Assembly: GCA_901420285.1 (NCBI GenBank)
Contig: CABDVE010000001.1
Location: forward strand, 744,001 to 808,000
Source: Stutzerimonas stutzeri
GTDB taxonomy: Bacteria; Pseudomonadota; Gammaproteobacteria; Enterobacterales; Pasteurellaceae
Direction: 5' to 3'
Length of the DNA: 64,000 nt
The notes under the pieces were generated by a model. It worked only from the letters and a program-made list of their open reading frames with translations, did not search any database and was not told the DNA's origin. Positions 42,475-51,271 of this stretch are shown piece by piece (positions within the stretch are counted from its first letter, which is position 1; each line of letters begins with the position of its first letter). Position numbers and translations under genes: made by a program.

Positions 42475-42810
42475 TTACTGATGCCCGCTTTCTGCTACTT
42501 TTGTCCATTTTGCCAATGTCTGCTTCATTTGTGCCTGAGGGATGAAGCGGGCCATCCGTTCTACTTCCTTGCCTTGATAAAACAGCAGCCATGCAGGTGC
42601 GGTCAGTACGTGGAAACGTCCGGCCATTTCGGGTATTTCAGCAATATCGGCTTTTACGGCATACACATTTCCTTCCTCCGCCAAAGCTGAGTCAAGCTGG
42701 GCGGCCACGACCGTACAAACACCGCAGATTGGGGCTTTGATGTACAGTGATACTAAAGGGTGTGTGGCGATGGCCTGTTCGATGTCTTTCAGAGTGTGCA
42801 GTTGTTGCAT
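42475..42810 (-). CDS. Thioredoxin-family protein
   Basis: The 111-residue thioredoxin fold has the active-site CGVC (C29, C32) after VSLYIKAPI and the cis-proline segment VLTAPAWLLF. No signal peptide is present, so it acts in the cytoplasm as a small thiol-disulphide oxidoreductase; the partner is unknown. It lies among Neisseria-like sequences and appears intact, unlike its neighbours. Confidence 0.85.
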   Translation of the reverse strand: MQQLHTLKDIEQAIATHPLVSLYIKAPICGVCTVVAAQLDSALAEEGNVYAVKADIAEIPEMAGRFHVLTAPAWLLFYQGKEVERMARFIPQAQMKQTLAKWTKVAESGHQ

Positions 42811-42934
42811 GTCATGTACTCCTTTGAGCGATTAAGCACGTTTCTAGTTGTCTAGAAAAGGGGCTTTCAACGAAATAAAAACAAGAAAGCAGTTTGAGCC
42901 GTTTAGATTTTCTCCACTACTACTCTCGCTACAC

Positions 42935-43183
42935 TTACACGCCCATTTTCCACGCGGCGATGAGTTTCAAATTATCCACCGTGTCGTGATTGACGATGGC
43001 GGCAAACGTGCCGTCCAGTTTGGCAATTTCGGCTTAGTCTTCATCGCTGAGAGCAAAATCAAAGACATTCAGGTTTTCCGCCATGCATTCGGGTTTGGTG
43101 GATTTTGCCAACACGATGATGTCGCGTTCCACCAGCCAGCGGGTAATCACTTGCGCCACGGATTTGCCATATTTCGTACCAAT
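42935..43183 (-). pseudogene. Aldo/keto reductase, C-terminal remnant
   Basis: The minus strand encodes GTKYGKSVAQVITRWLVERD, then IIVLAKSTKPECMAENLNVF and DFALSDED, a stop codon (TAA), then AEIAKLDGTFAAIVNHDTVD in the same frame. This is the C-terminal part of an aldo/keto reductase with the family NADPH-site segment IIVLAKSTK. The N-terminal two thirds are gone and the stop interrupts the rest, so it is dead. It abuts the first mdaB copy. Confidence 0.85.
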
Positions 43184-43238
43184 TAGCGACTGACAAAATG
43201 GTGGGCAAAGCCCACCGCTTCAAGTTGATGTTTTATCA

Positions 43239-43817
43239 TTAACCAAACACTTTTTCCAAGTGTGCTTGGTAGTCTGCTATGTATTTTTCCACTTGCGGAT
43301 TTTTAATTACATCGTTACACATAAATGTCGGTAAACGGCTCATACCGAGGAATTCGTTGAGTTTATGAAAGTGCATGTACAAGTCATCCACGCCTTTTCC
43401 TTCAAAAAAATCGCCTTCACGGGTGAATGCTTCAATCGGAGCATTCCAAGTAACCGAAAGCATGTGTTTTTTGCCATGCAGCAAACCACCTGTGCCAAAT
43501 CCTTCGGTCGGGCTGACACGATGGCGGCCGTCATTTTGATAAAGTTTTCCGTGTCCGGCGATAAATACTTCATCTATGTATTTTTTCACTGTCCAAGGTT
43601 CATGCATCCACCAACTGGGCATTTGCCAAATCACAGCATCCATCCACAAGAATTTTTCGATTTCTGCCTCAACATCATAGCCAGCATCAATCACAGTTTC
43701 TTTTACATTGTGTCCAAGTGCGGTCAAAACTTCTTTCGCTTTTTTGTGAAGCGTGTGGTTTAACTCACCATGCGAATGGCCGAAATCTTTACCACCGTTT
43801 AATAATAAAATGTTCAT
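43239..43817 (-). CDS. MdaB-type NAD(P)H:quinone reductase, copy 1
   Basis: The 192-residue flavodoxin-like FAD protein reduces quinones by two electrons and protects against oxidative damage. Features are MNILLLNGGKDFGHSHGELN, the active-site region AVIWQMPSWWMHEPWTVKKY and the conserved TGGLLHGKKHMLSVTWNAP. It differs from copy 2 (46835) at 16 of 192 positions. It diverges from the LysR gene at 43996, which may regulate it. A canonical USS, AAGTGCGGTCAAAA, lies inside near 43715. Confidence 0.9.
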   Translation of the reverse strand: MNILLLNGGKDFGHSHGELNHTLHKKAKEVLTALGHNVKETVIDAGYDVEAEIEKFLWMDAVIWQMPSWWMHEPWTVKKYIDEVFIAGHGKLYQNDGRHRVSPTEGFGTGGLLHGKKHMLSVTWNAPIEAFTREGDFFEGKGVDDLYMHFHKLNEFLGMSRLPTFMCNDVIKNPQVEKYIADYQAHLEKVFG

Positions 43818-43995
43818 TTTTAACTCCTAGAATAAATAATTTATAAAAAAAGGATGTGATGTTTACGGATATTGTATCCTGTTTACTCTCATGAAAGTGC
43901 AGTCATTTTATGATTTGTTTTTATTGAGATAAATAGGGTTTAGCTTTATGATGTAATGAATTAAATTCACTAATAAAAGAGAGTTTAAAGAGAAA

Positions 43996-44886
43996 ATGCA
44001 GAACTTTAACGAACTGAATTATTTTTTAACACTGGCGCAAACGCAGAGTTTTGTGAAAGCGGGGCAGCTTTTGGGGATCTCTTCTTCGGCGTTGAGCCAC
44101 AGCATGAAAAATCTGGAAACGCGGCTGAACCTGCGTCTGTTCAACCGCACTACACGCAATGTGTCGCTGACCGAAGCCGGGCAACAGCTTTTCGACCAAC
44201 TTTCCCCACTTTATCAAGCCATAAACCAAGAAGTCGATGCATTAAATGATTTTTTAAATACGCCATCGGGATTAATTCGTATCAATGCCCCTGCGGTGGC
44301 GGCGGAAGCGGTGTTGTACCCGAAATTAAAGCCGATTTTGAACCAATACCCGAAAATCCGCTTGGAAATCGTGGTGGACGATCGTTGGGCAGATATTGTG
44401 AAAGAAGGATTTGATATGGGCGTTCGGTTAGGTAACAAGGTAGCGAAAGAGATGATTGCGGTGCCAATTTCCGCACCGCTCAAAATGGTATTGGTTGCCT
44501 CGCCCGATTATTTGGCGCAACATGGTTCGCCGAAAAATATTGATGATCTGCAACAACACCGCCTTATCGGCATAAAACTCTCCGCTGAACACGGCACGGA
44601 GATGCAGTGGGAATTCAAATACAAAAAAGAGCTGATTACGTTCATGCCAAAATCACAGTTTTCCATCAACAATCATCTGCGTCTGCAAGCCGTTTCAGAT
44701 GGCCTTGGCATTGCGTGGATAGCACATATGAGCGTAGCGGATGTACTCAATTCGGGGCACCTGGTCGAGCTGTTGCCTGAGTATGCTATGACTTACGAAC
44801 CGCTTTACCTCTATTACCCCAGCCGCCGCGGGCATTCGAATGTGTTTAAGTTGATTGTGGATGCGTTAAAAGTAAAAGCCGTCTGA
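43996..44886 (+). CDS. LysR-family transcriptional regulator
   Basis: The 296-residue regulator has an N-terminal winged helix-turn-helix (LNYFLTLAQTQSFVKAGQLL and SSSALSHSMKNLETRLNLRL, residues 5-45) and a periplasmic-binding-protein-like effector domain (about 90-290). It is divergent to mdaB copy 1 across 178 bp, so control of that gene is likely; the effector is unknown. Its stop codon TGA lies inside a DUS (GCCGTCTGAA), which with its inverted copy makes the terminator. Confidence 0.92.
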   Translation: MQNFNELNYFLTLAQTQSFVKAGQLLGISSSALSHSMKNLETRLNLRLFNRTTRNVSLTEAGQQLFDQLSPLYQAINQEVDALNDFLNTPSGLIRINAPAVAAEAVLYPKLKPILNQYPKIRLEIVVDDRWADIVKEGFDMGVRLGNKVAKEMIAVPISAPLKMVLVASPDYLAQHGSPKNIDDLQQHRLIGIKLSAEHGTEMQWEFKYKKELITFMPKSQFSINNHLRLQAVSDGLGIAWIAHMSVADVLNSGHLVELLPEYAMTYEPLYLYYPSRRGHSNVFKLIVDALKVKAV

Positions 44887-44928
44887 AAATTCAGACGGCT
44901 TTTTTACACCCAAGAGCGGTCAAAATTT
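44874..44928 (+). terminator. DUS-pair terminator of lysR followed by USS-like site
   Basis: AAAAGCCGTCTGAA (44874-44887) and its complement (44890-44903) form a hairpin with T-run. Twelve bases after the second DUS is AAGAGCGGTCAAAATTT (44912-44928), one base off a USS. The DUS pair is the classic neisserial terminator form. Confidence 0.9.
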
Positions 44929-45069
44929 CAGGTGTTTTTTAGAAAATTATTTTTTGTTTAATTTACAGTTTATTATCTTCATATTTGAGGGTAATATGGC
45001 CATTAACTTAATACGGTTTTTAAAACCAGTAAGACGATTATTTTCTATCTATATCTAATTGGAGATTGA

Positions 45070-45441
45070 ATGATGAAAAAATTGCTCACAGCGGTGCTTT
45101 CTGCCGCGGCGATTAGCGCGCCTTTTGTTGCTTCTGCTGATACTGCATCACAAACGACACAAAATATGGCACAACCTGAAAAAGCAAAAGGAGTTTGGAT
45201 TGATGTGCGTTCTGCAGAGGAATTTAACGCAGGTCATTTACAAGATGCCGTGAACATTCCGCACGATCAAATCCTTGCACGCATTCAAGCGGTTAGCCCA
45301 GATAAAAATGCACCCGTTAATCTCTATTGCCGCAGTGGTCGCCGTGCAGAAACCGCATTGACCGAGTTAAAAAATGCCGGCTACACCAATGTGACCAATC
45401 ATGGCGGATATGAAGATTTAGTGAAAAAAGGATTGAAATAA
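45070..45441 (+). CDS. Periplasmic rhodanese-like protein
   Basis: The 123-residue protein has a signal peptide (MMKKLLTAVLSAAAISAPFV, cut about ASA-DT) and one rhodanese domain, WIDVRSAEEFNAGHLQDAVN, with the active-site loop CRSGRR (C87). It resembles PspE-type thiosulfate sulfurtransferases of the periplasm. Ribosome site TTGGAGATTG. It may be native or part of the island. It ends in its own terminator. Confidence 0.9.
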   Translation: MMKKLLTAVLSAAAISAPFVASADTASQTTQNMAQPEKAKGVWIDVRSAEEFNAGHLQDAVNIPHDQILARIQAVSPDKNAPVNLYCRSGRRAETALTELKNAGYTNVTNHGGYEDLVKKGLK

Positions 45442-45460
45442 ATATCACATCTTTAAAAAC

Positions 45461-45495
45461 AAAAATCCCCTCGCGTAAAGCGTTAGGGGATTTTT
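45461..45495 (+). terminator. Terminator after the rhodanese gene
   Basis: AAAAATCCCCT and AGGGGATTTTT arms (45461-45471, 45485-45495) with an inner CGC/GCG pairing. It can also serve the convergent SDR remnant. Confidence 0.85.
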
Positions 45496-45508
45496 TATGA
45501 CAAAGAAA

Positions 45509-46190
45509 TTATTTCTTCTCCATCGCCATTTGCGACATTTTCAGTACCAAACGACGTGGTAGGAACGGAATGATCCAATCCAGCATAAAACGCAGTTTTC
45601 CTTCGTTAAATGCCACCAATTCGCCGCGCATCATCGCCTTGTGGCCATACTGTGCCACGGATTGCGCCGATTTTGCGTTATCCCAAGCGGCCACACCTTG
45701 CAAATTGCCAGCCGCCACAAATCCCGTTGCTACTGCGGCAGGGCAAAGCGCCGTAACTGTCACACCGCTTTCTGATACTTCCTGCGCCACGGCTTGGCTG
45801 AATGAAGTCACGAAAGCTTTGGTGACGTAGTACACTGTCTGATTCGGGCCGGACATAAATGATGCTGTGGACGAAACATTCAAAATTCGGCCTGACTGCT
45901 GCGCTAACATTGCCGGCAGATACAGTCGGGTTAACGCCATCAACGCGATAATATTCACTTGCACCATATGCATTTCATCTGCCAAATCCCGCTCGGCAAA
46001 TTTGCCATGCCCGCCCAAACCCGCATTGTTAATCAGATAATCGACTTGAATACCTAACGCCTGAGTTTGCTCAAAAATGCGTTCGGCAGCATTAGATTCG
46101 GCTAAATCGATAGCGATAACGTACGCTTTAATACCGAATTGTGCGGTCAATTCTTCGGCAATTTTATTTAACTTGCCTGTCGTCGGTGTA
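45509..46190 (-). pseudogene. Short-chain dehydrogenase, N-terminus deleted
   Basis: The frame from about 46180 carries TGKLNKIAEELTAQFGIKAY, the NNAG segment in DYLINNAGLGG, catalytic serine in NVSSTASFMSG and YxxxK in TVYYVTKAF. The first strand and the TGxxxGxG dinucleotide loop are absent. The open frame runs on to 46363, but that part is antisense to an AraC remnant and unlike any SDR. A deletion has removed the 5' end, so NAD(P) binding should be lost. Confidence 0.85.
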
Positions 46191-46200
46191 TTCGCCACAA

Positions 46201-46536
46201 AACGCCCTGCCCGACCTCCCCAAGCAGCGTTGGCAGGCATTTTATGCGTTGCTGGAAACGCATTTTTCCACACAGCACCAACTGGCGTTTTACGCTGACG
46301 CGCTTTCATGCCACGAAAAAACACTGAATCAAACCTGCCGGCAATATGCGGGGCTAACGGCAAAACAGTTCATTAATCAAAGGATTTTATTGGAAAGCAA
46401 GCGATTGTTGGCTTATACGAAAGCATCCGTCAAAGAAATCGCGTGGCAACTCGGCTTTGAAGAGGCCACGCATTTCGGCAAATTTTTTAAGAAAGAAATG
46501 CCGAAAACACCGTTGGCATTTCGCAAGGAATTTTAG
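46201..46536 (+). pseudogene. AraC-family regulator, C-terminal DNA-binding part only
   Basis: The plus strand encodes a nearly whole AraC-type double helix-turn-helix: YADALSCHEKTLNQTCRQYA, LTAKQFINQRILLESKRLLA and ASVKEIAWQLGFEEATHFGK, ending LAFRKEF. The N-terminal sensor domain and start are missing; an in-frame ATG at 46141 exists but lies in SDR sequence. It directly abuts the truncated SDR in divergent orientation, so one deletion removed both 5' ends and the shared promoter. Confidence 0.85.
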
Positions 46537-46620
46537 CAGTCGTAGCCTAGTTCCAACAAATACCTTAACAAGCTACAGCTGACATTCCAATGTATTTAAG
46601 TCGTAAATAATTCAAACATA

Positions 46621-46680
46621 AAAGGCCGTCTGAAACTTAAATTTCAGACGGCCTTTTTATGCCAAAGAGCGGTCAAATTT
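46621..46680 (+). repeat. DUS-pair hairpin followed by USS-like site
   Basis: AAAGGCCGTCTGAAA (46621-46635) and its exact complement (46642-46656) around CTTAAA, then a T-run; the DUS carries the AG extension (AGGCCGTCTGAA). Twelve bases after the second DUS comes AAGAGCGGTCAAATTT (46665-46680). It may terminate the AraC remnant. Confidence 0.9.
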
Positions 46681-46791
46681 TTAGGTATTTTTGCAAATAT
46701 TTCTTCTAAATTTGCACCCTTGTTTTATCTAAACTCAATCTATTCATCTTTCCCTCACTATCAGAAAGTTTAATAAGCGTTTGAAATAAAA

Positions 46792-46815
46792 AAGGTGAGC
46801 AAAAATGCTCACCTT
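46792..46815 (-). terminator. Terminator after mdaB copy 2
   Basis: AAGGTGAGCA and TGCTCACCTT arms around AAAA, followed on the minus strand by TTTTTTA. Confidence 0.85.
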
Positions 46816-46834
46816 CTAAACTCATATTGTGTAA

Positions 46835-47413
46835 TCAACCAAACACTTTTTCCAAATGAGCTTGGTAGTCTGCTAAGTATTGTTCTACTTGTGGATTTTT
46901 AATCACATCGTTACATAAGAATGTCGGCAGACGGCTTAAGCCGATGAACTCGTTGAGTTTGTGGAAGTGCATGTACAAGGCGTCTACGCCTTTGCCTTCG
47001 AAGAAGTCACCTTCGCGGGTGAAGGCTTCAATCGGCGCATTCCAAGTAAGTGAAAGCATGTGTTTTTTGCCTTGTAACAAACCGCCTGTACCGTAGCCTT
47101 CGGTTGGATTTACACGATGACGACCATCACTTTGATAAAGCTTGCCGTGTCCGGCGGTGAATACTTCGTCTATATATTTTTTCACTGTCCAAGGTTCGTG
47201 CATCCACCAGCCTGGCATTTGCCAAATCACAGCATCCATCCACAAGAATTTTTCGATTTCTGCTTCAACATCATAGCCGGCATCAATCACGGTTTCTTTT
47301 ACATTGTGTCCAAGTGCGGTCAAAATTTCTTTCGCTTTTTTATGAAGCGTATGGTTTAACTCACCATGCGAATGTCCGAAATTTTTACCGCCATCCAATA
47401 ATAAAATATTCAT
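46835..47413 (-). CDS. MdaB-type NAD(P)H:quinone reductase, copy 2
   Basis: The 192-residue FAD protein is about 92% identical to copy 1, with changes such as N7D, D11N, S68G and D145A. All conserved segments are kept (AVIWQMPGWWMHEPWTVKKY, TGGLLQGKKHMLSLTWNAP). It has its own terminator but no regulator gene next to it. A canonical USS, AAGTGCGGTCAAAATT, lies inside near 47312 at the same place as in copy 1. It sits next to core gene ssb, so it may be the ancestral copy. Confidence 0.9.
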   Translation of the reverse strand: MNILLLDGGKNFGHSHGELNHTLHKKAKEILTALGHNVKETVIDAGYDVEAEIEKFLWMDAVIWQMPGWWMHEPWTVKKYIDEVFTAGHGKLYQSDGRHRVNPTEGYGTGGLLQGKKHMLSLTWNAPIEAFTREGDFFEGKGVDALYMHFHKLNEFIGLSRLPTFLCNDVIKNPQVEQYLADYQAHLEKVFG

Positions 47414-47602
47414 CTCTTTGCTCCTAAAATAAATAATTCGAAAAAATGGGGCTGTAATTATGCCTTCTTACCCTATATTTTAAAAGTGCAGTTGCTTGCC
47501 ACGCTATTTCCAGATCTAAGGGAAAATTTAAGTTGGAAAAACGCACAGAAAAATAACCGCACTTTTGCGCCCAAAATACACCGACTTTACGCTACAAAAA
47601 AC

Positions 47603-47631
47603 AAAGGGTCTGACATAACATCAAACCCTTT
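47603..47631 (-). terminator. Terminator after ssb
   Basis: AAAGGGT and ACCCTTT arms with a 15-nt loop, followed on the minus strand by GTTTTTTG. A USS (ACCGCACTTTT) lies nearby at 47558. Confidence 0.65.
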
Positions 47632-47654
47632 ATCATTTTTAATTTATATGTAAC

Positions 47655-48158
47655 TCAAAACGGAATATCGTCATCGAATCCATCCATCGGCGCTTCCGGC
47701 TGTGGTGCAGTTTGTTGAGCAGTCGGACGGGAAGATTGGAAGTTGTTGTTTGAGCGAGATTGGTAAGACGGTTGCGGTGCGCTTTGCGCCATATCCGATG
47801 CTGCGTAACCACCGGCATTTTGGTTGCGGCTGCCGAGCATTTGCATCACATCTCCTTGGATTTCGGTGGTATAGCGATCTTGACCGTTTTGATCCTGCCA
47901 TTTACGGGTACGTAAACGACCTTCTACATAAATTTGCGAACCTTTACGTAAATATTCGCCACAGATTTCCGCTTGGCGACGATAGAATACAATGCGGTGC
48001 CATTCGGTCACCTCGCGACGTTCGCCGGTGTTACGATCATTCCAGCTTTCACTGGTCGCCACGCTAATATTTGCCACCGCATCGCCGTTTGGCATTGTGC
48101 GAATTTCCGGATCATTACCTAAATGACCCACGATGATGACTTTATTTACTCCAGCCAT
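47655..48158 (-). CDS. ssb: Single-stranded DNA-binding protein
   Basis: The 167-residue protein has an N-terminal OB fold ([20 protein letters not shown] to about residue 112), a Gln/Asn/Pro-rich linker and the acidic tip DDDIPF that binds partner proteins. The start at 48158 is chosen by homology over an ATG at 48170. It diverges from uvrA. In Haemophilus ssb belongs to the competence regulon; a weak CRP-S-like site lies between the two genes. Confidence 0.97.
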   Translation of the reverse strand: MAGVNKVIIVGHLGNDPEIRTMPNGDAVANISVATSESWNDRNTGERREVTEWHRIVFYRRQAEICGEYLRKGSQIYVEGRLRTRKWQDQNGQDRYTTEIQGDVMQMLGSRNQNAGGYAASDMAQSAPQPSYQSRSNNNFQSSRPTAQQTAPQPEAPMDGFDDDIPF

Positions 48159-48259
48159 AAAAATCCTCATATTCTCAATAAAAAAGTGCGACTATTCTGC
48201 CTTAAATTTTGCAAAAGATCCATAAAATTTAACTGGATATTTGCACAGATATTGAAATG

Positions 48260-48275
48260 TGCGATAATGCGCGCA
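48260..48275. promoter_or_regulatory. Possible CRP-S-like site between ssb and uvrA
   Basis: TGCGATAATGCGCGCA matches 11 of 14 defined positions of TGCGATC-N2-GATCGCA. It lies 102 bp before ssb and 36 bp before uvrA. The flanking A/T runs are weaker than at pilA, so this is tentative. Confidence 0.35.
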
Positions 48276-48310
48276 ATTTTGAAAATTATTTCTATCCAAA
48301 CAAGTTATTT

Positions 48311-51142
48311 ATGGAAAATATCGATATTCGTGGGGCTAGAACCCACAACCTCAAAAACATCAATTTAACCATTCCTCGCGATAAACTCATCGTTATTACA
48401 GGCTTATCTGGTTCGGGTAAATCTTCCTTAGCATTCGATACGCTTTATGCCGAAGGCCAACGTCGTTATGTGGAATCCTTGTCTGCCTATGCACGTCAAT
48501 TTTTATCTTTAATGGAAAAACCGGATGTGGATTCAATTGAAGGCTTATCGCCTGCAATTTCCATTGAGCAAAAATCCACTTCTCATAACCCACGTTCAAC
48601 CGTGGGCACTATCACCGAAATTTATGATTACTTGCGTTTGCTATTTGCTCGTGTAGGGGAGCCGCGTTGTCCGAATCACGATGTCCCGCTGACGGCACAA
48701 ACCGTTAGTCAAATGGTGGATAAAGTGTTGAGTCAGCCGGATGAATCCAAAATGATGTTGCTTGCGCCAGTGGTGAAAAATCGTAAAGGCGAACATGTAA
48801 AGATTCTCGAAAGCATTGCTGCGCAAGGTTATATTCGCGCGCGTATTGATGGAGAAATTTGCGACCTTTCCGATCCGCCGAAGCTCGAATTACAGAAAAA
48901 ACATACCATCGAAGTGGTGGTGGATCGCTTTAAAGTGCGTTCGGATTTGGCAACCCGTTTGGCGGAATCTTTTGAGACCGCATTGGAGCTTTCCGGTGGC
49001 ACAGCAATTGTGGCAGATATGGATAACCCGAAAGCGGAAGAACTGATGTTCTCCGCTAACTTCGCCTGTCCTCATTGCGGTTATTCGGTACCTGAACTTG
49101 AGCCACGTTTATTTTCTTTTAACAATCCGGCAGGGGCTTGCCCGACTTGCGACGGCTTGGGCGTACAACAATATTTCGATGAAGAACGTGTGGTGCAAAA
49201 TCCGAGTATTTCTCTTGCCGGAGGGGCGGTGAAAGGCTGGGATCGTCGTAATTTCTATTATTATCAAATGCTAACGTCGCTTGCTAAGCATTATGATTTC
49301 GATGTAGAGGCGCCTTATGAAAGCCTGCCGAAGAATATTCGGCACATCATTATGCACGGCTCCGGTAAGGAAGAAATCGAGTTCCAATATATGAATGATC
49401 GTGGCGATGTGGTGATTCGTAAGCACCCGTTTGAAGGCATTTTGAACAATATGGCGCGTCGTTATAAAGAAACAGAGTCCATGTCAGTGCGTGAAGAATT
49501 GGCGAAAAATATCAGTAATCGTCCTTGTGCGGATTGTGGCGGTTCGCGTTTACGTCCTGAAGCACGCAATGTCTATATTGGGCAAACTAGTTTGCCGATG
49601 ATTTCGGAAAAAAGTATCGGCCAAACGCTGGAATTTTTTACCACGCTTTCATTACATGGACAGAAAGCGCAAATCGCTGAGAAGATCTTAAAAGAAATCC
49701 GCGAGCGTTTACAGTTCTTGGTGAATGTAGGGTTGAGTTATCTCTCCCTCTCCCGTTCGGCGGAAACCCTGTCGGGCGGTGAAGCGCAGCGAATTCGCTT
49801 GGCAAGCCAAATCGGTGCGGGTTTGGTGGGTGTGATGTATGTGTTGGATGAACCATCCATCGGTTTGCACCAACGCGATAACGAACGCTTGCTCAATACC
49901 TTGATGCATTTGCGCAATCTCGGTAATACCGTAATCGTGGTGGAGCACGACGAAGACGCCATTCGTGCGGCTGATCATATTATTGATATCGGTCCGGGGG
50001 CGGGTGTGCATGGTGGGCAGGTGATCGCGCAAGGTAACGTGCAAGAAATTATGGCGAACCCGAACTCGATTACCGGAAAATTTTTGTCGGGCAAAGAGAA
50101 AATTGCGGTACCAACAACACGCACCGCATTGAACAAGAAAAAATGGCTCAAGCTCAAAGGTGCGTCAGGTAACAACTTAAAAGACGTAAACTTGGATATT
50201 CCGGTAGGTTTGTTCACCTGTATCACCGGTGTATCGGGTTCCGGAAAATCAACCTTGATTAACGATACATTATTTCCATTAGCGCAAAATGCCTTAAATC
50301 GTGCAGATAAAACGGATTATGCACCGTACAAATCTATTGAAGGATTGGAACATTTCGATAAAGTCATCGACATTAACCAAAGCCCGATCGGACGCACGCC
50401 GCGTTCTAATCCGGCGACTTATACCGGTTTGTTTACGCCGATTCGCGAACTATTCGCCGGCGTGCCGGAAGCGCGTGCACGCGGTTATAATCCGGGGCGT
50501 TTCAGTTTCAATGTGCGTGGCGGGCGTTGTGAAGCCTGTCAGGGCGATGGCGTAATCAAAGTGGAAATGCATTTTTTACCGGACGTATATGTGCCGTGCG
50601 ACCAATGTAAAGGCAAACGCTATAACCGCGAAACCTTGGAAATTCGTTACAAAGGTAAAACTATTCATCAAGTACTGGATATGACTGTGGAAGAAGCGCG
50701 CGAGTTTTTCGATGCGATTCCGATGATTGCGCGTAAATTGCAAACCTTAATGGATGTGGGCTTGTCGTATATTCGCTTGGGGCAATCTTCAACCACGCTT
50801 TCCGGCGGCGAAGCGCAACGCGTAAAATTAGCGACCGAGCTTTCCAAACGCGATACGGGCAAAACGCTGTATATTCTGGATGAACCAACCACCGGTTTAC
50901 ACTTTGCGGATATCAAACAACTTCTTGAAGTGTTGCATCGATTACGCGATCAAGGTAACACTATTGTGGTGATCGAACACAATCTCGACGTGATTAAAAC
51001 CGCCGACTGGATTGTAGATCTTGGACCGGAAGGCGGCAGTGGTGGCGGACAAATTATTGCAGTCGGTACACCGGAAGAGGTGGCGAATGCAGAAGGCTCG
51101 CATACGGCGCGGTTCTTGAAACCAATGTTGGTGAGGGATTAA
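48311..51142 (+). CDS. uvrA: Excinuclease ABC subunit A
   Basis: The 943-residue tandem ABC ATPase recognises DNA damage in nucleotide excision repair. It has Walker [10 protein letters not shown] near the N-terminus, a first zinc finger ([19 protein letters not shown]), signatures [11 protein letters not shown] and [11 protein letters not shown], a second Walker [10 protein letters not shown] and a second zinc finger ([16 protein letters not shown]). The start [13 protein letters not shown] at 48311 is by homology; the upstream ATG at 48257 lies within the regulatory region. Confidence 0.97.
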   Translation: MENIDIRGARTHNLKNINLTIPRDKLIVITGLSGSGKSSLAFDTLYAEGQRRYVESLSAYARQFLSLMEKPDVDSIEGLSPAISIEQKSTSHNPRSTVGTITEIYDYLRLLFARVGEPRCPNHDVPLTAQTVSQMVDKVLSQPDESKMMLLAPVVKNRKGEHVKILESIAAQGYIRARIDGEICDLSDPPKLELQKKHTIEVVVDRFKVRSDLATRLAESFETALELSGGTAIVADMDNPKAEELMFSANFACPHCGYSVPELEPRLFSFNNPAGACPTCDGLGVQQYFDEERVVQNPSISLAGGAVKGWDRRNFYYYQMLTSLAKHYDFDVEAPYESLPKNIRHIIMHGSGKEEIEFQYMNDRGDVVIRKHPFEGILNNMARRYKETESMSVREELAKNISNRPCADCGGSRLRPEARNVYIGQTSLPMISEKSIGQTLEFFTTLSLHGQKAQIAEKILKEIRERLQFLVNVGLSYLSLSRSAETLSGGEAQRIRLASQIGAGLVGVMYVLDEPSIGLHQRDNERLLNTLMHLRNLGNTVIVVEHDEDAIRAADHIIDIGPGAGVHGGQVIAQGNVQEIMANPNSITGKFLSGKEKIAVPTTRTALNKKKWLKLKGASGNNLKDVNLDIPVGLFTCITGVSGSGKSTLINDTLFPLAQNALNRADKTDYAPYKSIEGLEHFDKVIDINQSPIGRTPRSNPATYTGLFTPIRELFAGVPEARARGYNPGRFSFNVRGGRCEACQGDGVIKVEMHFLPDVYVPCDQCKGKRYNRETLEIRYKGKTIHQVLDMTVEEAREFFDAIPMIARKLQTLMDVGLSYIRLGQSSTTLSGGEAQRVKLATELSKRDTGKTLYILDEPTTGLHFADIKQLLEVLHRLRDQGNTIVVIEHNLDVIKTADWIVDLGPEGGSGGGQIIAVGTPEEVANAEGSHTARFLKPMLVRD

Positions 51143-51144
51143 AA

Positions 51145-51198
51145 CAGCACCGCATTGGAGCCGCTATTGGCGCGCTTTCCGCTTTCAATGCGGTGCTG
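51145..51198. repeat. Dispersed-core hairpin after uvrA
   Basis: CAGCACCGCATTG (51145-51157) and its exact complement (51186-51198) with a 28-nt loop. Confidence 0.8.
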
Positions 51199-51235
51199 AT
51201 TCAGACGTCCGGCGACAACAGTCGATAGCAACAAA

Positions 51236-51259
51236 AAACCGCACTTTGATGTGCGGTTT
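51236..51259. terminator. USS-pair terminator between uvrA and the M48 protease gene
   Basis: AAACCGCAC and GTGCGGTTT arms around TTTGAT, with A- and T-runs outside; a USS (ACCGCACTTT) is part of it. The flanking genes converge here. Confidence 0.85.
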
Positions 51260-51271
51260 GTTTTTGTATTT

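Noticed and set aside
46191-46363. Continuation of the SDR reading frame
   Set aside because: This part is the antisense of AraC helix-turn-helix coding sequence and has no SDR motif.
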